NCBI RefSeq assembly: GCF_016827605.1
Contig: NZ_JAEPJQ010000001.1
Span: forward strand, 1,232,183-1,296,182
Source of the DNA: Hyunsoonleella ulvae
Lineage (GTDB): Bacteria; Bacteroidota; Bacteroidia; Flavobacteriales; Flavobacteriaceae
Reading direction: 5' to 3'
Length of the DNA stretch: 64,000 nucleotides
Below are positions 18,827 to 27,958 of the stretch, piece after piece. A program made the translations under genes and the position numbers. Below the pieces are notes generated by a model that was not told where the DNA came from, did not search any database, and worked only from the letters and a program-made list of their open reading frames with translations. The first letter of the stretch is position 1, and each line of letters begins with the position of its first letter.

Positions 18827-19954
18827 TTACTCATATTTTTTATTATTGAAAAAATAAAGATTGGCTTGTTCATTGTTCATATGTGTTAAAGGCTTAATTT
18901 CTTTTTGATTCAATCTTGAGTCGGTAACTATATATAAAACTTCTTTTTCAGATATATTTAAAAACTTAGGATATCCATAAAACCAATGTTTATTGGGCAA
19001 GGGGCGCTCAGCCCTAATCTTAAGCTGATATGCTTTAGGATTATTAAAAACCGAATCTGCGTTTTGGTAATAGAAACGTAATTCATTGTTAATGTTTTTA
19101 GTTGTATGACTGAAAATTCTTGAAGTAGAACAAACTTCCAGCATATTACTTTTTTTATCGTATCTCATGGAGACGGGGCTCCTTACAGATGTTTTTTCAT
19201 CATCGAAAATATTTGTTTCTCCTTTGTAATAATAATTTTGTCCATCAGAATTATATTGGTAAAATGAACTCTGTCCTAACTTTCCATAACCATTTCTACA
19301 AAGTATTATTTGTTTACCTTTAGCGATCTCTACCAAAAACGGTTCTTGAATAATTTTTGTAGAGTCGTTTATAATTGTCGCCTCAATTGGTAAGGATTTG
19401 AAATTATCTATTGATGTATACTTTTTAACAATTCCTTTTTTGAAACAGATTAAAAAGCTACTTTCTTTTTTAGTATTTACTATTGCACCGAATGGCTGGT
19501 TTTTATTGTTTTCTGTTCCGTGTATTTTAGTGTAGTTGTTCCATGTTATACCTCCGTCAGAACTAATAATATACCCCGAATCAACAGCTAGATTTGTTTC
19601 AGCATTATACCTTCTAAAAACTATAATTATATTACCATTAGGTAAATTGCCAACTATTAAATTCCTATCATCGTATGCACTGTTATATACTTTCTTTTCT
19701 TCTCCCCAATGCTTTCCATTATCATTACTAATTTTGGCAACTATTTCAGAATTATTGCTTACATGAGCAAAAGAAGGATCTTTTCTGTAAACAACGATTA
19801 TTTTATTGTTGCTAATTCTGGCAAGTCCACCCTCAGAAGCGTGGGAATTTGTATCTATTGTTTGATATTTTATAGAAGTCAACTCCGTATTTTGATTGTA
19901 CACGGAATTACACGAGAATAATACTAGAAATGATAACAATAATAATTTATTCAT
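18827..19954 (-). CDS. sialidase-like (BNR/Asp-box) lipoprotein
   Basis: The 375-residue protein has a lipoprotein signal ending in FSC (Cys15). Two Asp-box motifs are visible, SNDNGKHW and SSDGGITW, as in the six-bladed sialidase fold. Conserved Arg-containing strands (VVYRKDP, IVFRRYN) could belong to the arginine cluster that binds a carboxylate. It overlaps the glycosyltransferase gene upstream by 8 bases. It may trim or bind the acidic surface glycan made by this locus. Catalytic activity is not certain, as the nucleophile Tyr could not be assigned. Confidence 0.7.
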   Translation of the reverse strand: MNKLLLLSFLVLFSCNSVYNQNTELTSIKYQTIDTNSHASEGGLARISNNKIIVVYRKDPSFAHVSNNSEIVAKISNDNGKHWGEEKKVYNSAYDDRNLIVGNLPNGNIIIVFRRYNAETNLAVDSGYIISSDGGITWNNYTKIHGTENNKNQPFGAIVNTKKESSFLICFKKGIVKKYTSIDNFKSLPIEATIINDSTKIIQEPFLVEIAKGKQIILCRNGYGKLGQSSFYQYNSDGQNYYYKGETNIFDDEKTSVRSPVSMRYDKKSNMLEVCSTSRIFSHTTKNINNELRFYYQNADSVFNNPKAYQLKIRAERPLPNKHWFYGYPKFLNISEKEVLYIVTDSRLNQKEIKPLTHMNNEQANLYFFNNKKYE

Positions 19955-21032
19955 TTAAATATATATCAAGCAGCCCTAAAAAGTTTTTATCTCTGTCAAA
20001 GAGTTCTTTAGCTCTTATATTTGAACTAATTCCCATTTTTTCAAGAAGAGCTTTGTCTTTTTGTAGAGTTTTGATTGAATTTACAAATTCTTCAGTAGAA
20101 CTACATAAAAACCCATTATAATTGTGTTTAACGGCATCTTTATTTCCAATCACATTGTTAGCTATAATAGCCTTTTCAAGTATCATTGCTTCTATAATTG
20201 TAAAGGGAAGCCCTTCCCATAATGATGTTTGAATATATATGTCAAATTTATTTACTTCTTTTAAAGCTTCTTCTCTGGGCATCCAACCAACTATTTTAAT
20301 ATTTTTAGCTGTTATTGAATTTGATAACTCTCCATCTCCAATCCAAACAAAATTAATTTCTGGGATTTTGAGTGCAATTTGATTAAATAAACTCGGATTT
20401 TTTTGAGGACTGAGCCTTCCCATTGTTCCCACAATAAATTGTCCTTCTTTTTTTAAAATGCTATGTTCTTTCAACGTATAAACAGAATCAATTTCAACAC
20501 CGTTTCTAACCAAGAGCGCTTTACCAAGCTTTTGGGCATATTCAAATTCAGTATCTCCGCAAGCAATTGTAATACCTCCAAAAATTTTGTTAGTCCACTT
20601 TTCAATTATTCTAAATATTTTCTTTTTTCCAGTAGAAACATCTTCTCTCAAAAAAGAATAACCATTTGGTGTATAAAACACTCTACTCTTAGTATGCGCT
20701 TTGGAAGCTATCCTGCCTAGAACACCAGCCTTAGAAGAGTGAAGATGTATAACATCTGGCTTAATATTTCGAATATGCTTAAAGAGTGATATGGTGCTTT
20801 TTAAATCTTTTAATGGAGATATCTCCCTACCCATACTAACTTCTATCAGTTTGGTAGATTCAGGAAAATCAGTTTTAAATTTATTTCTATCAGTGTCGTT
20901 TCTATTACCACTGTAAATAACATAGGAATCAATGTATTCTATGTTATTAAAAAACTGATTTATATCCTTTATATAAGTGTAAACTCCAGCAGCAAATGTC
21001 TCTGAAATATGGAGTACTTTAATTTTTTTCAT
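19947..21032 (-). CDS. glycosyltransferase family 4
   Basis: A 361-residue GT-B enzyme. The N-terminal domain has HISETFAAGVYTYI and HLHSSKAGVLGR. The C-terminal nucleotide-sugar domain has GTMGRLSPQKN and the E-x7-E motif in WEGLPFTIIEAM. It is transcribed opposite to the surrounding polysaccharide genes together with the sialidase-like lipoprotein. A CAAAATTA promoter box (TAATTTTG on the minus strand) lies 5 bases before its ATG. Donor and acceptor sugars are unknown. Confidence 0.88.
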   Translation of the reverse strand: MKKIKVLHISETFAAGVYTYIKDINQFFNNIEYIDSYVIYSGNRNDTDRNKFKTDFPESTKLIEVSMGREISPLKDLKSTISLFKHIRNIKPDVIHLHSSKAGVLGRIASKAHTKSRVFYTPNGYSFLREDVSTGKKKIFRIIEKWTNKIFGGITIACGDTEFEYAQKLGKALLVRNGVEIDSVYTLKEHSILKKEGQFIVGTMGRLSPQKNPSLFNQIALKIPEINFVWIGDGELSNSITAKNIKIVGWMPREEALKEVNKFDIYIQTSLWEGLPFTIIEAMILEKAIIANNVIGNKDAVKHNYNGFLCSSTEEFVNSIKTLQKDKALLEKMGISSNIRAKELFDRDKNFLGLLDIYLNE

Positions 21033-21037
21033 AAGAG

Positions 21038-21045
21038 CAAAATTA
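21038..21045 (-). promoter_or_regulatory. -7 promoter box (TAnnTTTG) for the GT4/sialidase-like pair
   Basis: The minus strand reads TAATTTTG, 5 bases before the ATG at 21032. A near-leaderless transcript is predicted. Confidence 0.45.
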
Positions 21046-21078
21046 AAACTATTTTAGCAGCCACGAATTTAAATTTTG

Positions 21079-22074
21079 ATGAAAGTAGCATTTTTATTTG
21101 GAGGTTCAGGTTACATTGGTAAGTTTTTATTAAGAAAGCTAATCGAAATTGAAAAATTTGATAAATATTATGTGTTCGATATCAGGCAAATAGAAGGTTT
21201 TAATGAAGAGCTAGAAAAAGGACTTGTTGTTTTTAATCTTGTGGATGTTAGGCAACCAATAAAACTTGTAGATGAAAGTATAGATGGTGGAAATTCGTGG
21301 ATATTTAATTTCGCAGCAATCCATAGGGAACCGGGACACGAATACTGTGAGTATTTCGACACCAACATACCAGGAGCTAACAACATCAATGAATTTGCTG
21401 AGAAAGCAAAAATTAAAAATATCTTATTTACAAGTAGTATTGCTCCATATGGGCGTTCCAAAGAGCAAAGAACAGAGAGCTCCCCTTTGTATCCTGAAAC
21501 TGCATATGGTATTTCAAAAGCTCTGGCCGAACAAATACATCAAAATTGGTTAAATACAGATAAAACCAGAAGGCTAATAGTAGTTAGGCCAAGTGTAATA
21601 TTCGGGCCTGGAGATCCTGGTAATGTTTATCGTATGATTAAAGCTTTAAAGAAGGGAACTTTTGTGTTACCAAATCATGGTAAAATAATTAAAGCTTATG
21701 GTTATGTCTTTGGTCTTGTAGAAAGTATGCTATTTACTATGGAAAAGGATGGCAAATTAATAGTATATAATTATGCAGAAAATCCAATAGTATCTCTTTC
21801 AGAAATGGTTTCCATTGTAAAAAATGAATTAAATTATAAAAAACCAACGTTGAAAATCAGTGTAAAACTATTAGCCTTTATTGCTTTTTTTATTGATAAA
21901 GGATTTAGACTTTTAGGGAGAAAATCTGATTTTCACCCTGTGAGAGTGAAAAAAGCAGGATTCCCTACAAATATAAAACCTGAATACTTGATAAAACAAA
22001 ACTTTGATTTTAAATATAATTTCAAAGATGCCTTAAAACACTGGAAAAATGAGGCCCCAAATGATTTTGATTAA
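21079..22074 (+). CDS. NAD-dependent epimerase/dehydratase (extended SDR)
   Basis: A 331-residue nucleotide-sugar SDR protein counted from ATG at 21079; a TTG three bases earlier is less likely. It has the cofactor motif GGSGYIGK, the TSSIAPYG segment, and YGISKALAEQ with the catalytic Tyr and Lys. The exact reaction (epimerisation, dehydration or reduction) cannot be read from the sequence. It begins a plus-strand run with ugd and UDP-xylose synthase, divergent from the GT4 gene. Confidence 0.82.
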   Translation: MKVAFLFGGSGYIGKFLLRKLIEIEKFDKYYVFDIRQIEGFNEELEKGLVVFNLVDVRQPIKLVDESIDGGNSWIFNFAAIHREPGHEYCEYFDTNIPGANNINEFAEKAKIKNILFTSSIAPYGRSKEQRTESSPLYPETAYGISKALAEQIHQNWLNTDKTRRLIVVRPSVIFGPGDPGNVYRMIKALKKGTFVLPNHGKIIKAYGYVFGLVESMLFTMEKDGKLIVYNYAENPIVSLSEMVSIVKNELNYKKPTLKISVKLLAFIAFFIDKGFRLLGRKSDFHPVRVKKAGFPTNIKPEYLIKQNFDFKYNFKDALKHWKNEAPNDFD

Positions 22075-22085
22075 AAAAATACAAT

Positions 22086-23381
22086 ATGAAAATAACAGTA
22101 GTAGGAACTGGATACGTAGGATTAGTAACAGGAACATGCTTTGCAGAAACTGGAAATGATGTACTATGTATTGATATAGACAAAGAAAAAGTTGATAAAA
22201 TGAAATCTGGGTCTGTACCCATTTATGAACCACATTTAGATGTTATATTCCAAAGAAATATAAAAGCAAAACGGTTAAAATTTTCAACGTCTTTAGAAAA
22301 AGGTTTAAATCACGCAGATGTAATTTTTTTGGCTTTACCAACACCCGAGGACGAAGATGGTTCTGCTGATTTGAAATATATATTAGGTGTTGCATATGAT
22401 ATTGGAAAACTAATAACTTCCTATAAGGTTATTGTAGATAAAAGTACAGTACCTGTAGGCACATCTGAAAAAGTTAAAAATACTATTCAAAAAAACGCAA
22501 AAGTGGATTTTGATGTAGTATCTAATCCAGAGTTTTTACGTGAAGGATTTGCTGTAGATGATTTTTTAAAACCTGAGCGCATCGTTATAGGGTCGGAGTC
22601 AGAAAAGGCAATAGCAATAATTAAAAAACTATACCAACCTTTTGTTCGTTCTGGAAACCCAATAATTGTAATGGATGAAAAATCTGCTGAGCTTACAAAA
22701 TATGCAGCAAACTCATTTTTAGCAACTAAAATTACCTTTATGAATGAGATTGCAAATTTTTGCGAAAAAGTAGGAGCCGATGTTGACAAAGTTAGAATAG
22801 GTATGGGTACAGACTCAAGAATAGGAAAACGTTTCCTTTTTCCCGGAATTGGTTATGGAGGATCTTGCTTTCCAAAAGATGTAAAAGCACTTTACAAGTC
22901 TGGGAAAGATGAAGGATATAATTTCAAGATTTTAGATGCGGTTATAGACGTAAACAAAAAACAGAAAACAGTTCTTTTACCTAAAATCACAAATCATTTT
23001 GAAAATCTTTCAAGTAAAAAAATTGCTGTTTGGGGATTGGCTTTTAAACCAGAAACTGATGATATTCGCGAAGCACCAGCATTATATTTGATAGACGAAT
23101 TACTCGAAATGGGGACTAAGATTAGTGTTTTTGATCCTGAAGCCATGTTCAATGTAGAAAAAAAGTATGGCGATAAATTAGTGTATGCTAAAAATATGTA
23201 CGATGCTTTAAAAAATGCAGATGCATTAGTTATTTGTACTGAATGGAGTATATTTAGAACACCAAGTTTTGAAAAGATTAAAAAATTATTGAATGTTCCT
23301 GTTATTTTTGATGGGAGAAATCTTTATGACAAAGAGGAATTATTAAAAGAAGAAATAAAGTATTTCTCAATAGGTAGATAA
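22086..23381 (+). CDS. ugd: UDP-glucose/UDP-sugar 6-dehydrogenase
   Basis: A 431-residue enzyme that oxidises the C6 hydroxyl of a UDP-hexose to a uronic acid with two NAD. It shows [10 protein letters not shown] at 7-16, [16 protein letters not shown] near 148-154, the catalytic Cys261 in [12 protein letters not shown], and the C-terminal [16 protein letters not shown]. The neighbouring UDP-glucuronate decarboxylase gene 7 bases downstream argues for UDP-glucose as substrate. Confidence 0.92.
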   Translation: MKITVVGTGYVGLVTGTCFAETGNDVLCIDIDKEKVDKMKSGSVPIYEPHLDVIFQRNIKAKRLKFSTSLEKGLNHADVIFLALPTPEDEDGSADLKYILGVAYDIGKLITSYKVIVDKSTVPVGTSEKVKNTIQKNAKVDFDVVSNPEFLREGFAVDDFLKPERIVIGSESEKAIAIIKKLYQPFVRSGNPIIVMDEKSAELTKYAANSFLATKITFMNEIANFCEKVGADVDKVRIGMGTDSRIGKRFLFPGIGYGGSCFPKDVKALYKSGKDEGYNFKILDAVIDVNKKQKTVLLPKITNHFENLSSKKIAVWGLAFKPETDDIREAPALYLIDELLEMGTKISVFDPEAMFNVEKKYGDKLVYAKNMYDALKNADALVICTEWSIFRTPSFEKIKKLLNVPVIFDGRNLYDKEELLKEEIKYFSIGR

Positions 23382-23388
23382 TAAATTT

Positions 23389-24375
23389 ATGAAAAGAGTT
23401 TTAATAACAGGAGCAGCAGGTTTTTTAGGTTCACATCTATGTGATAAATTTATAAAAGAAGGTTATCATGTTATAGGCATGGATAACTTTATAACTGGAG
23501 ACAAAAAAAACATCCAACATTTAGAGAATTCGGATAATTTTGAATTTGTAGAACATGATGTCACAGAACATATAAAAATAGATGGCGATCTGCATTATAT
23601 ATTACATTTTGCCTCTCCAGCAAGTCCGATAGATTATTTAAAAATACCAATACAAACCTTAAAAGTAGGTTCCTTGGGAACTCACAACTTATTAGGTTTA
23701 GCTAAGGCGAAAAAATCGCGTATTTTAGTAGCTTCGACTTCTGAAATATATGGAGACCCATTAGTACATCCTCAAACTGAGGACTATTATGGTAATGTGA
23801 ATACAATTGGACCAAGAGGGGTGTATGATGAAGCCAAACGTTTTCAAGAAGCAATTACTATGGCATATCACAGATTTCATGGTGTTGAAACAAGAATTGT
23901 TCGAATCTTTAATACCTATGGTCCTCGTATGCGATTAAACGATGGCAGGGTTATTCCCGCATTTATGGGACAGGCATTAAGAGGAGAGGATTTAACTGTT
24001 TTTGGAGATGGATCGCAAACACGTTCTTTTTGTTATGTGGATGATCAAGTTGAGGGCATATATAGGCTTTTATTAAGTGATTACCAGTATCCAGTAAATA
24101 TTGGTAATCCTGATGAAATCACTATTAAAGAGTTTGCTGAAGAAATTATTAAACTTACTGGTACAAGTCAAAAAATTATTTATGAACCTTTACCTGTGAA
24201 TGATCCTCTTCAACGACAGCCAAATACTGCATTAGCAAAAAAAATATTAAATTGGGAAGCTAAGACTAATAGAGCTGAAGGGATGAGAATAACTTTTAAT
24301 TATTTCAAAAACCTTTCTCATGAAGATTTACACAAAAGAGAGCATAAGAACTTTGAAGATCACATAAAGCGATAA
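23389..24375 (+). CDS. UDP-glucuronate decarboxylase (UDP-xylose synthase)
   Basis: A 328-residue SDR with [10 protein letters not shown] at 7-16, the diagnostic [11 protein letters not shown] segment near 73-83, STSEIYGDP, and Y146/K150 in YDEAK. These define the UXS family, which converts UDP-glucuronate to UDP-xylose. With the adjacent dehydrogenase it forms a two-step route from UDP-glucose to UDP-xylose. Confidence 0.92.
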   Translation: MKRVLITGAAGFLGSHLCDKFIKEGYHVIGMDNFITGDKKNIQHLENSDNFEFVEHDVTEHIKIDGDLHYILHFASPASPIDYLKIPIQTLKVGSLGTHNLLGLAKAKKSRILVASTSEIYGDPLVHPQTEDYYGNVNTIGPRGVYDEAKRFQEAITMAYHRFHGVETRIVRIFNTYGPRMRLNDGRVIPAFMGQALRGEDLTVFGDGSQTRSFCYVDDQVEGIYRLLLSDYQYPVNIGNPDEITIKEFAEEIIKLTGTSQKIIYEPLPVNDPLQRQPNTALAKKILNWEAKTNRAEGMRITFNYFKNLSHEDLHKREHKNFEDHIKR

Positions 24376-24376
24376 A

Positions 24377-25732
24377 TTGAAAACTTTTAAACAGGGTAGA
24401 TATTCTGGATTTATAAAACCCATATCTTTTTTAGTTGATTTAATTATCATTAACGGCTCTGTATATTTTTTTGAAATTAATCTAAAAAATGAATTAATAT
24501 TTTTAGGGTATATTTCTTTTTTCTGGCTAATTATTTCTCTATACAATAAATTTTATGAGGTACAACGGAATACAAGAATTATCCATGTTCTCACATTATT
24601 ATTAAAACAGATAGCTCTATTTTCAATAGTCCTTTATGGTTTTGTAGGCTTTTTTAATCAGCCCTATATTAATAGAACTAATTTAGGGAATTATCTTTTT
24701 ACAGTTTTTGGTTTATTTTCATTTTTCAAACTTTTAATTTTTATTCTTCTTAACAAGTACAGAAGTGTACTTGGTGGAAATATTAGGAGAGTTATAGTTA
24801 TTGGTAAGAATCAAAAAACAAATCAACTTATTACAACTTTCAATTACCGCTTAGATTTTGGATATAAGTTCATTAAACAATTTAGCGTTAAAGACAATGA
24901 TTTTTCTTTAGAAAAATGCTATAACTTTATTATAGATAATAAGATTGATGAAATTTATTTTTCTGTTTCAGAGTTGTCCAATAAACAAATAAATGAACTC
25001 ATAGATTTCGCAGACAACAATTTAAGGGAGTTAAAGTTTATTCCAGATAATAAGGAGATTTTTTCTAAAAAGTTAAAGTATGAATATTATGATTATGTTC
25101 CGATTTTATCTTTAAGGAATATTCCTCTACAAGAGTCTTTTAATAAAGTTGTGAAAAGAAGTTTTGATATATTATTTTCTTTAGGCATTATTATATTTAT
25201 GTTATCTTGGTTAACTCCTTTATTGGCTATTCTTATAAAACTAGAATCTAAGGGACCGGTATTTTTTAAACAATCAAGAAATGGGTTTAACTATGAAGAG
25301 TTCGACTGCTATAAGTTCAGATCTATGAAGCCAAATAAAAATGCCCATTTACATCAAGCTACCAAAGGAGATCATAGAGTAACAAAAGTTGGAGCATTTT
25401 TAAGAAAAACAAGTATTGATGAACTGCCTCAATTTTTCAACGTTTTATTTGGAGACATGTCGGTTGTTGGCCCCCGTCCACATATGGTAAGCCATACTAA
25501 TATGTATGCTAGAAAAGTTGATAAGTTTATGGTTAGGCACTTTGTAAAGCCAGGTATTACGGGTTTAGCCCAAGTAAGTGGTTTTAGAGGAGAAATAGAA
25601 ACCGATAAGGATATTATTAATCGTGTTAAGTATGATATATTTTATGTTGAAAACTGGTCAATACTATTAGACATTAAAATAGTCATACAAACTTTTATTA
25701 ATGCTGTTAGGGGAGAGAAAAAAGCATATTAA
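24377..25732 (+). CDS. polyprenyl-phosphate glycosyl-1-phosphate transferase (WcaJ-type)
   Basis: A 451-residue integral membrane enzyme that starts repeat-unit assembly by moving a sugar-1-phosphate to undecaprenyl phosphate. Four to five N-terminal helices and a CoA-binding-like domain precede the catalytic domain: KRSFDILFSLG, a membrane segment, KFRSMKPN, RKTSIDELPQFFN and VGPRPHM. The frame starts with TTG at 24377, one base after the preceding stop. It overlaps the next gene by one base. Confidence 0.9.
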   Translation: MKTFKQGRYSGFIKPISFLVDLIIINGSVYFFEINLKNELIFLGYISFFWLIISLYNKFYEVQRNTRIIHVLTLLLKQIALFSIVLYGFVGFFNQPYINRTNLGNYLFTVFGLFSFFKLLIFILLNKYRSVLGGNIRRVIVIGKNQKTNQLITTFNYRLDFGYKFIKQFSVKDNDFSLEKCYNFIIDNKIDEIYFSVSELSNKQINELIDFADNNLRELKFIPDNKEIFSKKLKYEYYDYVPILSLRNIPLQESFNKVVKRSFDILFSLGIIIFMLSWLTPLLAILIKLESKGPVFFKQSRNGFNYEEFDCYKFRSMKPNKNAHLHQATKGDHRVTKVGAFLRKTSIDELPQFFNVLFGDMSVVGPRPHMVSHTNMYARKVDKFMVRHFVKPGITGLAQVSGFRGEIETDKDIINRVKYDIFYVENWSILLDIKIVIQTFINAVRGEKKAY

Positions 25733-26511
25733 TGAGCCTTAAGGTTTCCATAATAACTCCTACATATAACTCCAATCGTTTCATAGAAAGCACAATTAAA
25801 AGCGTTTTAAACCAAACATACACAAATTGGGAACTCATTCTTGTTGATGATGCATCTACAGATGATACGTTGTCTATCATCAATACTTTTTTATCAAAGT
25901 ATCCCAACATTAAAGTATTCACAAATGAAACCAATCAAGGAGCAGCCATAACCAGAAATCATGGTATAGAATATGCTACAGGAGACCTTATAGCATTTTT
26001 AGATGCAGATGACCTTTGGAAACCATCTAAGCTAGAAAAACAGGTTAATTTTATGCTAAACCATAATGTAGATATATGTTTTACCAGTTACGATTTAATG
26101 AATGAAGCTGGAGCGTTAATTCATAAAACAGTAAAAGCGTTACCTAAACTAACATATAAGAAGTTCTTAAAATGTAATTATATTGGTAATTTAACTGGAA
26201 TATATAATGCAAAAGTTTTAGGGAAAGTATATGCTCCTAATCTCCGAAAACGTCAAGATTGGCTTTTATGGTTAAAGGCAATTGCCTTGAGTGGTAAACC
26301 TGCTTTAGGAATTGAAGAATCATTAGCGGTATATAGAATTAGAAAAAACTCGATTTCTTCCAACAAAATAAATATGCTGAAATATAATTATTTAGTGTAT
26401 CGTAAAGGGTTAGGGTTTTCTATACTAAAATCTACTTACAGTTTAATGGTGTTTTTGTACGAGTATTTTTTTGTAAAATCTAAGCAAACCATTACTTCAC
26501 AAAAGAAGTAA
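25732..26511 (+). CDS. glycosyltransferase family 2
   Basis: A 259-residue GT-A enzyme with TPTYNSNRFI at the N-terminus, DDASTDDTL, the metal-binding DADDLWKPSK (DxD-type) and a QDWLLWLKA acceptor-side segment. It overlaps the phosphoglycosyltransferase gene by one base and is the last plus-strand gene of the locus. Its 3' end overlaps the convergent CapK-like gene by 20 bases. Confidence 0.9.
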   Translation: MSLKVSIITPTYNSNRFIESTIKSVLNQTYTNWELILVDDASTDDTLSIINTFLSKYPNIKVFTNETNQGAAITRNHGIEYATGDLIAFLDADDLWKPSKLEKQVNFMLNHNVDICFTSYDLMNEAGALIHKTVKALPKLTYKKFLKCNYIGNLTGIYNAKVLGKVYAPNLRKRQDWLLWLKAIALSGKPALGIEESLAVYRIRKNSISSNKINMLKYNYLVYRKGLGFSILKSTYSLMVFLYEYFFVKSKQTITSQKK

Positions 26512-27802
26512 ACTGTTTTAATTTTCCGCCTTTTGTACGTTTCAATTCTTGCTTTCTCTCAAAAATTATACTTAAACCAGGTTCCAAATATGTGTCTATA
26601 GCTGTTGTTATAGCGTTTATTTTTTCTTTAGAAAGTTCTAGCTTACTACTGTAGATTATTTTAAAAGTATCAAGTTTATGTTGTTCAATAATAAACTCTT
26701 TAACATTCATATTGTCGTCTATTACTGTTTTGGTAATGTAATAAAACGTTAGGCCAGCTGCTTTTTTCCCACTAGGTAATATAGTAATATCACTTGTTCT
26801 TCCTGTTACCTGTTTTAAAATGGGCTTTTTTGGGGTACTACTTTCGCTCAATATTCCAATATCACCTAAATCATACCTAATAAAAGGATGAGCTAAGTTA
26901 TAAAGAGAAGATACTACAATGCGACCTTCCTGTCCATAAGGGAGAGGTTTATTATTTTCATCCAAAATCTCAACATATAAATCTTCGGTATTAACCAGCC
27001 ACTCATTATCAAGATTATTAAAAGCGATTAAACTCAATTCAGCAGACCCATATTCATTAGCAATAGGGATTCCCAGTTGTTTTTCTAATAATACTTTATC
27101 ATCATCAAAAAGCATTTCAGCAGTTACAATACAAACTTTTAGAGATGGGCAAATGTTTTTTAAAACAACACTCTTTTTCTTTAAAAATTTTGCAAATTGT
27201 ACTATGGCACTAGTGTAACCATTTATATATTCAAATGGAGTAGATTTGAACTTTTTTATATTATGTTCCAACTGTGTGTCGCTTAAATCAAAGACAGAGA
27301 AACGAAACCTATTACCAAGAAAATCTTTGAAGCGTTCTTTATAATAACCCATTCCATTGAGAGGAGCCCCATAAAAACGTGCTTGTTTTGAAGCAGCGGC
27401 ATCAATACCATACCAAGAGTATCTGTCCATGAAATTTGCCCAAGACATGGCATGTGTATATTTGTCTTTGGCAAAAATTAAGGGTGTACCAGAAGAACCA
27501 GAGGTTTTATGTATGTGGCAGTTTTTAGGTGTAAAACCATCAGATAATCTATTAATAAGAGGGATTTGTAAATCACTTTTCTTGATTACAGGTAGTGCGT
27601 TCCAACTATTAGTATCAATACCTTTTGTAAAAGCTTTATAAAATGTATTATGCTGTAAATGAAAGCTTAAAATATCCTGTTTTCTGGAATTAAGATAGGA
27701 TTTGTGCTCTATTTCGGTTTTAGATTGAATAGCAATTAAATCCCTTTTAGCTTTTTCAATAGGAAAGCCTTTTAATTTTAGAGTAAGGTTAAATAAATTC
27801 AC
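26492..27802 (-). CDS. CapK-like / phenylacetate-CoA ligase family adenylate-forming protein
   Basis: A 436-residue protein with the ATP-binding TSGSSGTP loop near residue 98, NEYGSAELS in the middle, RYDLGD, and VTGRTSD at the C-terminal hinge. These place it among phenylacetate-CoA-ligase relatives such as CapK, frequently seen in capsule loci. The true substrate is unknown; acyl or amino-acyl decoration of the glycan is an inference. It starts with GTG at 27802. The gene is convergent with the GT2 gene. Confidence 0.78.
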   Translation of the reverse strand: MNLFNLTLKLKGFPIEKAKRDLIAIQSKTEIEHKSYLNSRKQDILSFHLQHNTFYKAFTKGIDTNSWNALPVIKKSDLQIPLINRLSDGFTPKNCHIHKTSGSSGTPLIFAKDKYTHAMSWANFMDRYSWYGIDAAASKQARFYGAPLNGMGYYKERFKDFLGNRFRFSVFDLSDTQLEHNIKKFKSTPFEYINGYTSAIVQFAKFLKKKSVVLKNICPSLKVCIVTAEMLFDDDKVLLEKQLGIPIANEYGSAELSLIAFNNLDNEWLVNTEDLYVEILDENNKPLPYGQEGRIVVSSLYNLAHPFIRYDLGDIGILSESSTPKKPILKQVTGRTSDITILPSGKKAAGLTFYYITKTVIDDNMNVKEFIIEQHKLDTFKIIYSSKLELSKEKINAITTAIDTYLEPGLSIIFERKQELKRTKGGKLKQFTSFVK

Positions 27803-27863
27803 TTAAATACAATATTCTGTGTAAAGTAAATAAAAAATATTCGTGTAATACGACCATTAATTT

Positions 27864-27871
27864 TATTTTTG
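27864..27871 (+). promoter_or_regulatory. -7 promoter box (TAnnTTTG) for purD
   Basis: TATTTTTG fits the flavobacterial -7 consensus and lies 87 bases before the purD ATG, so the leader would carry the REP-like palindrome at 27922-27946. Confidence 0.45.
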
Positions 27872-27921
27872 CGCAAACTATAAAAGACATCTTTAATACG
27901 CTGTATTAAAACCAATAAATT

Positions 27922-27946
27922 GTCATTTCCGCAAGGGCGGGAATCT
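27922..27946 (+). repeat. REP-like palindrome upstream of purD
   Basis: ATTTCCGC (27925-27932), loop AAGG and GCGGGAAT (27937-27944) form a stem with one mismatch. The surrounding GTCATT...AATCT matches the palindromes around the GIY-YIG gene at 48545-48960. It lies 13 bases before the purD ATG. Confidence 0.7.
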
Positions 27947-27958
27947 AAAACTCAAACT

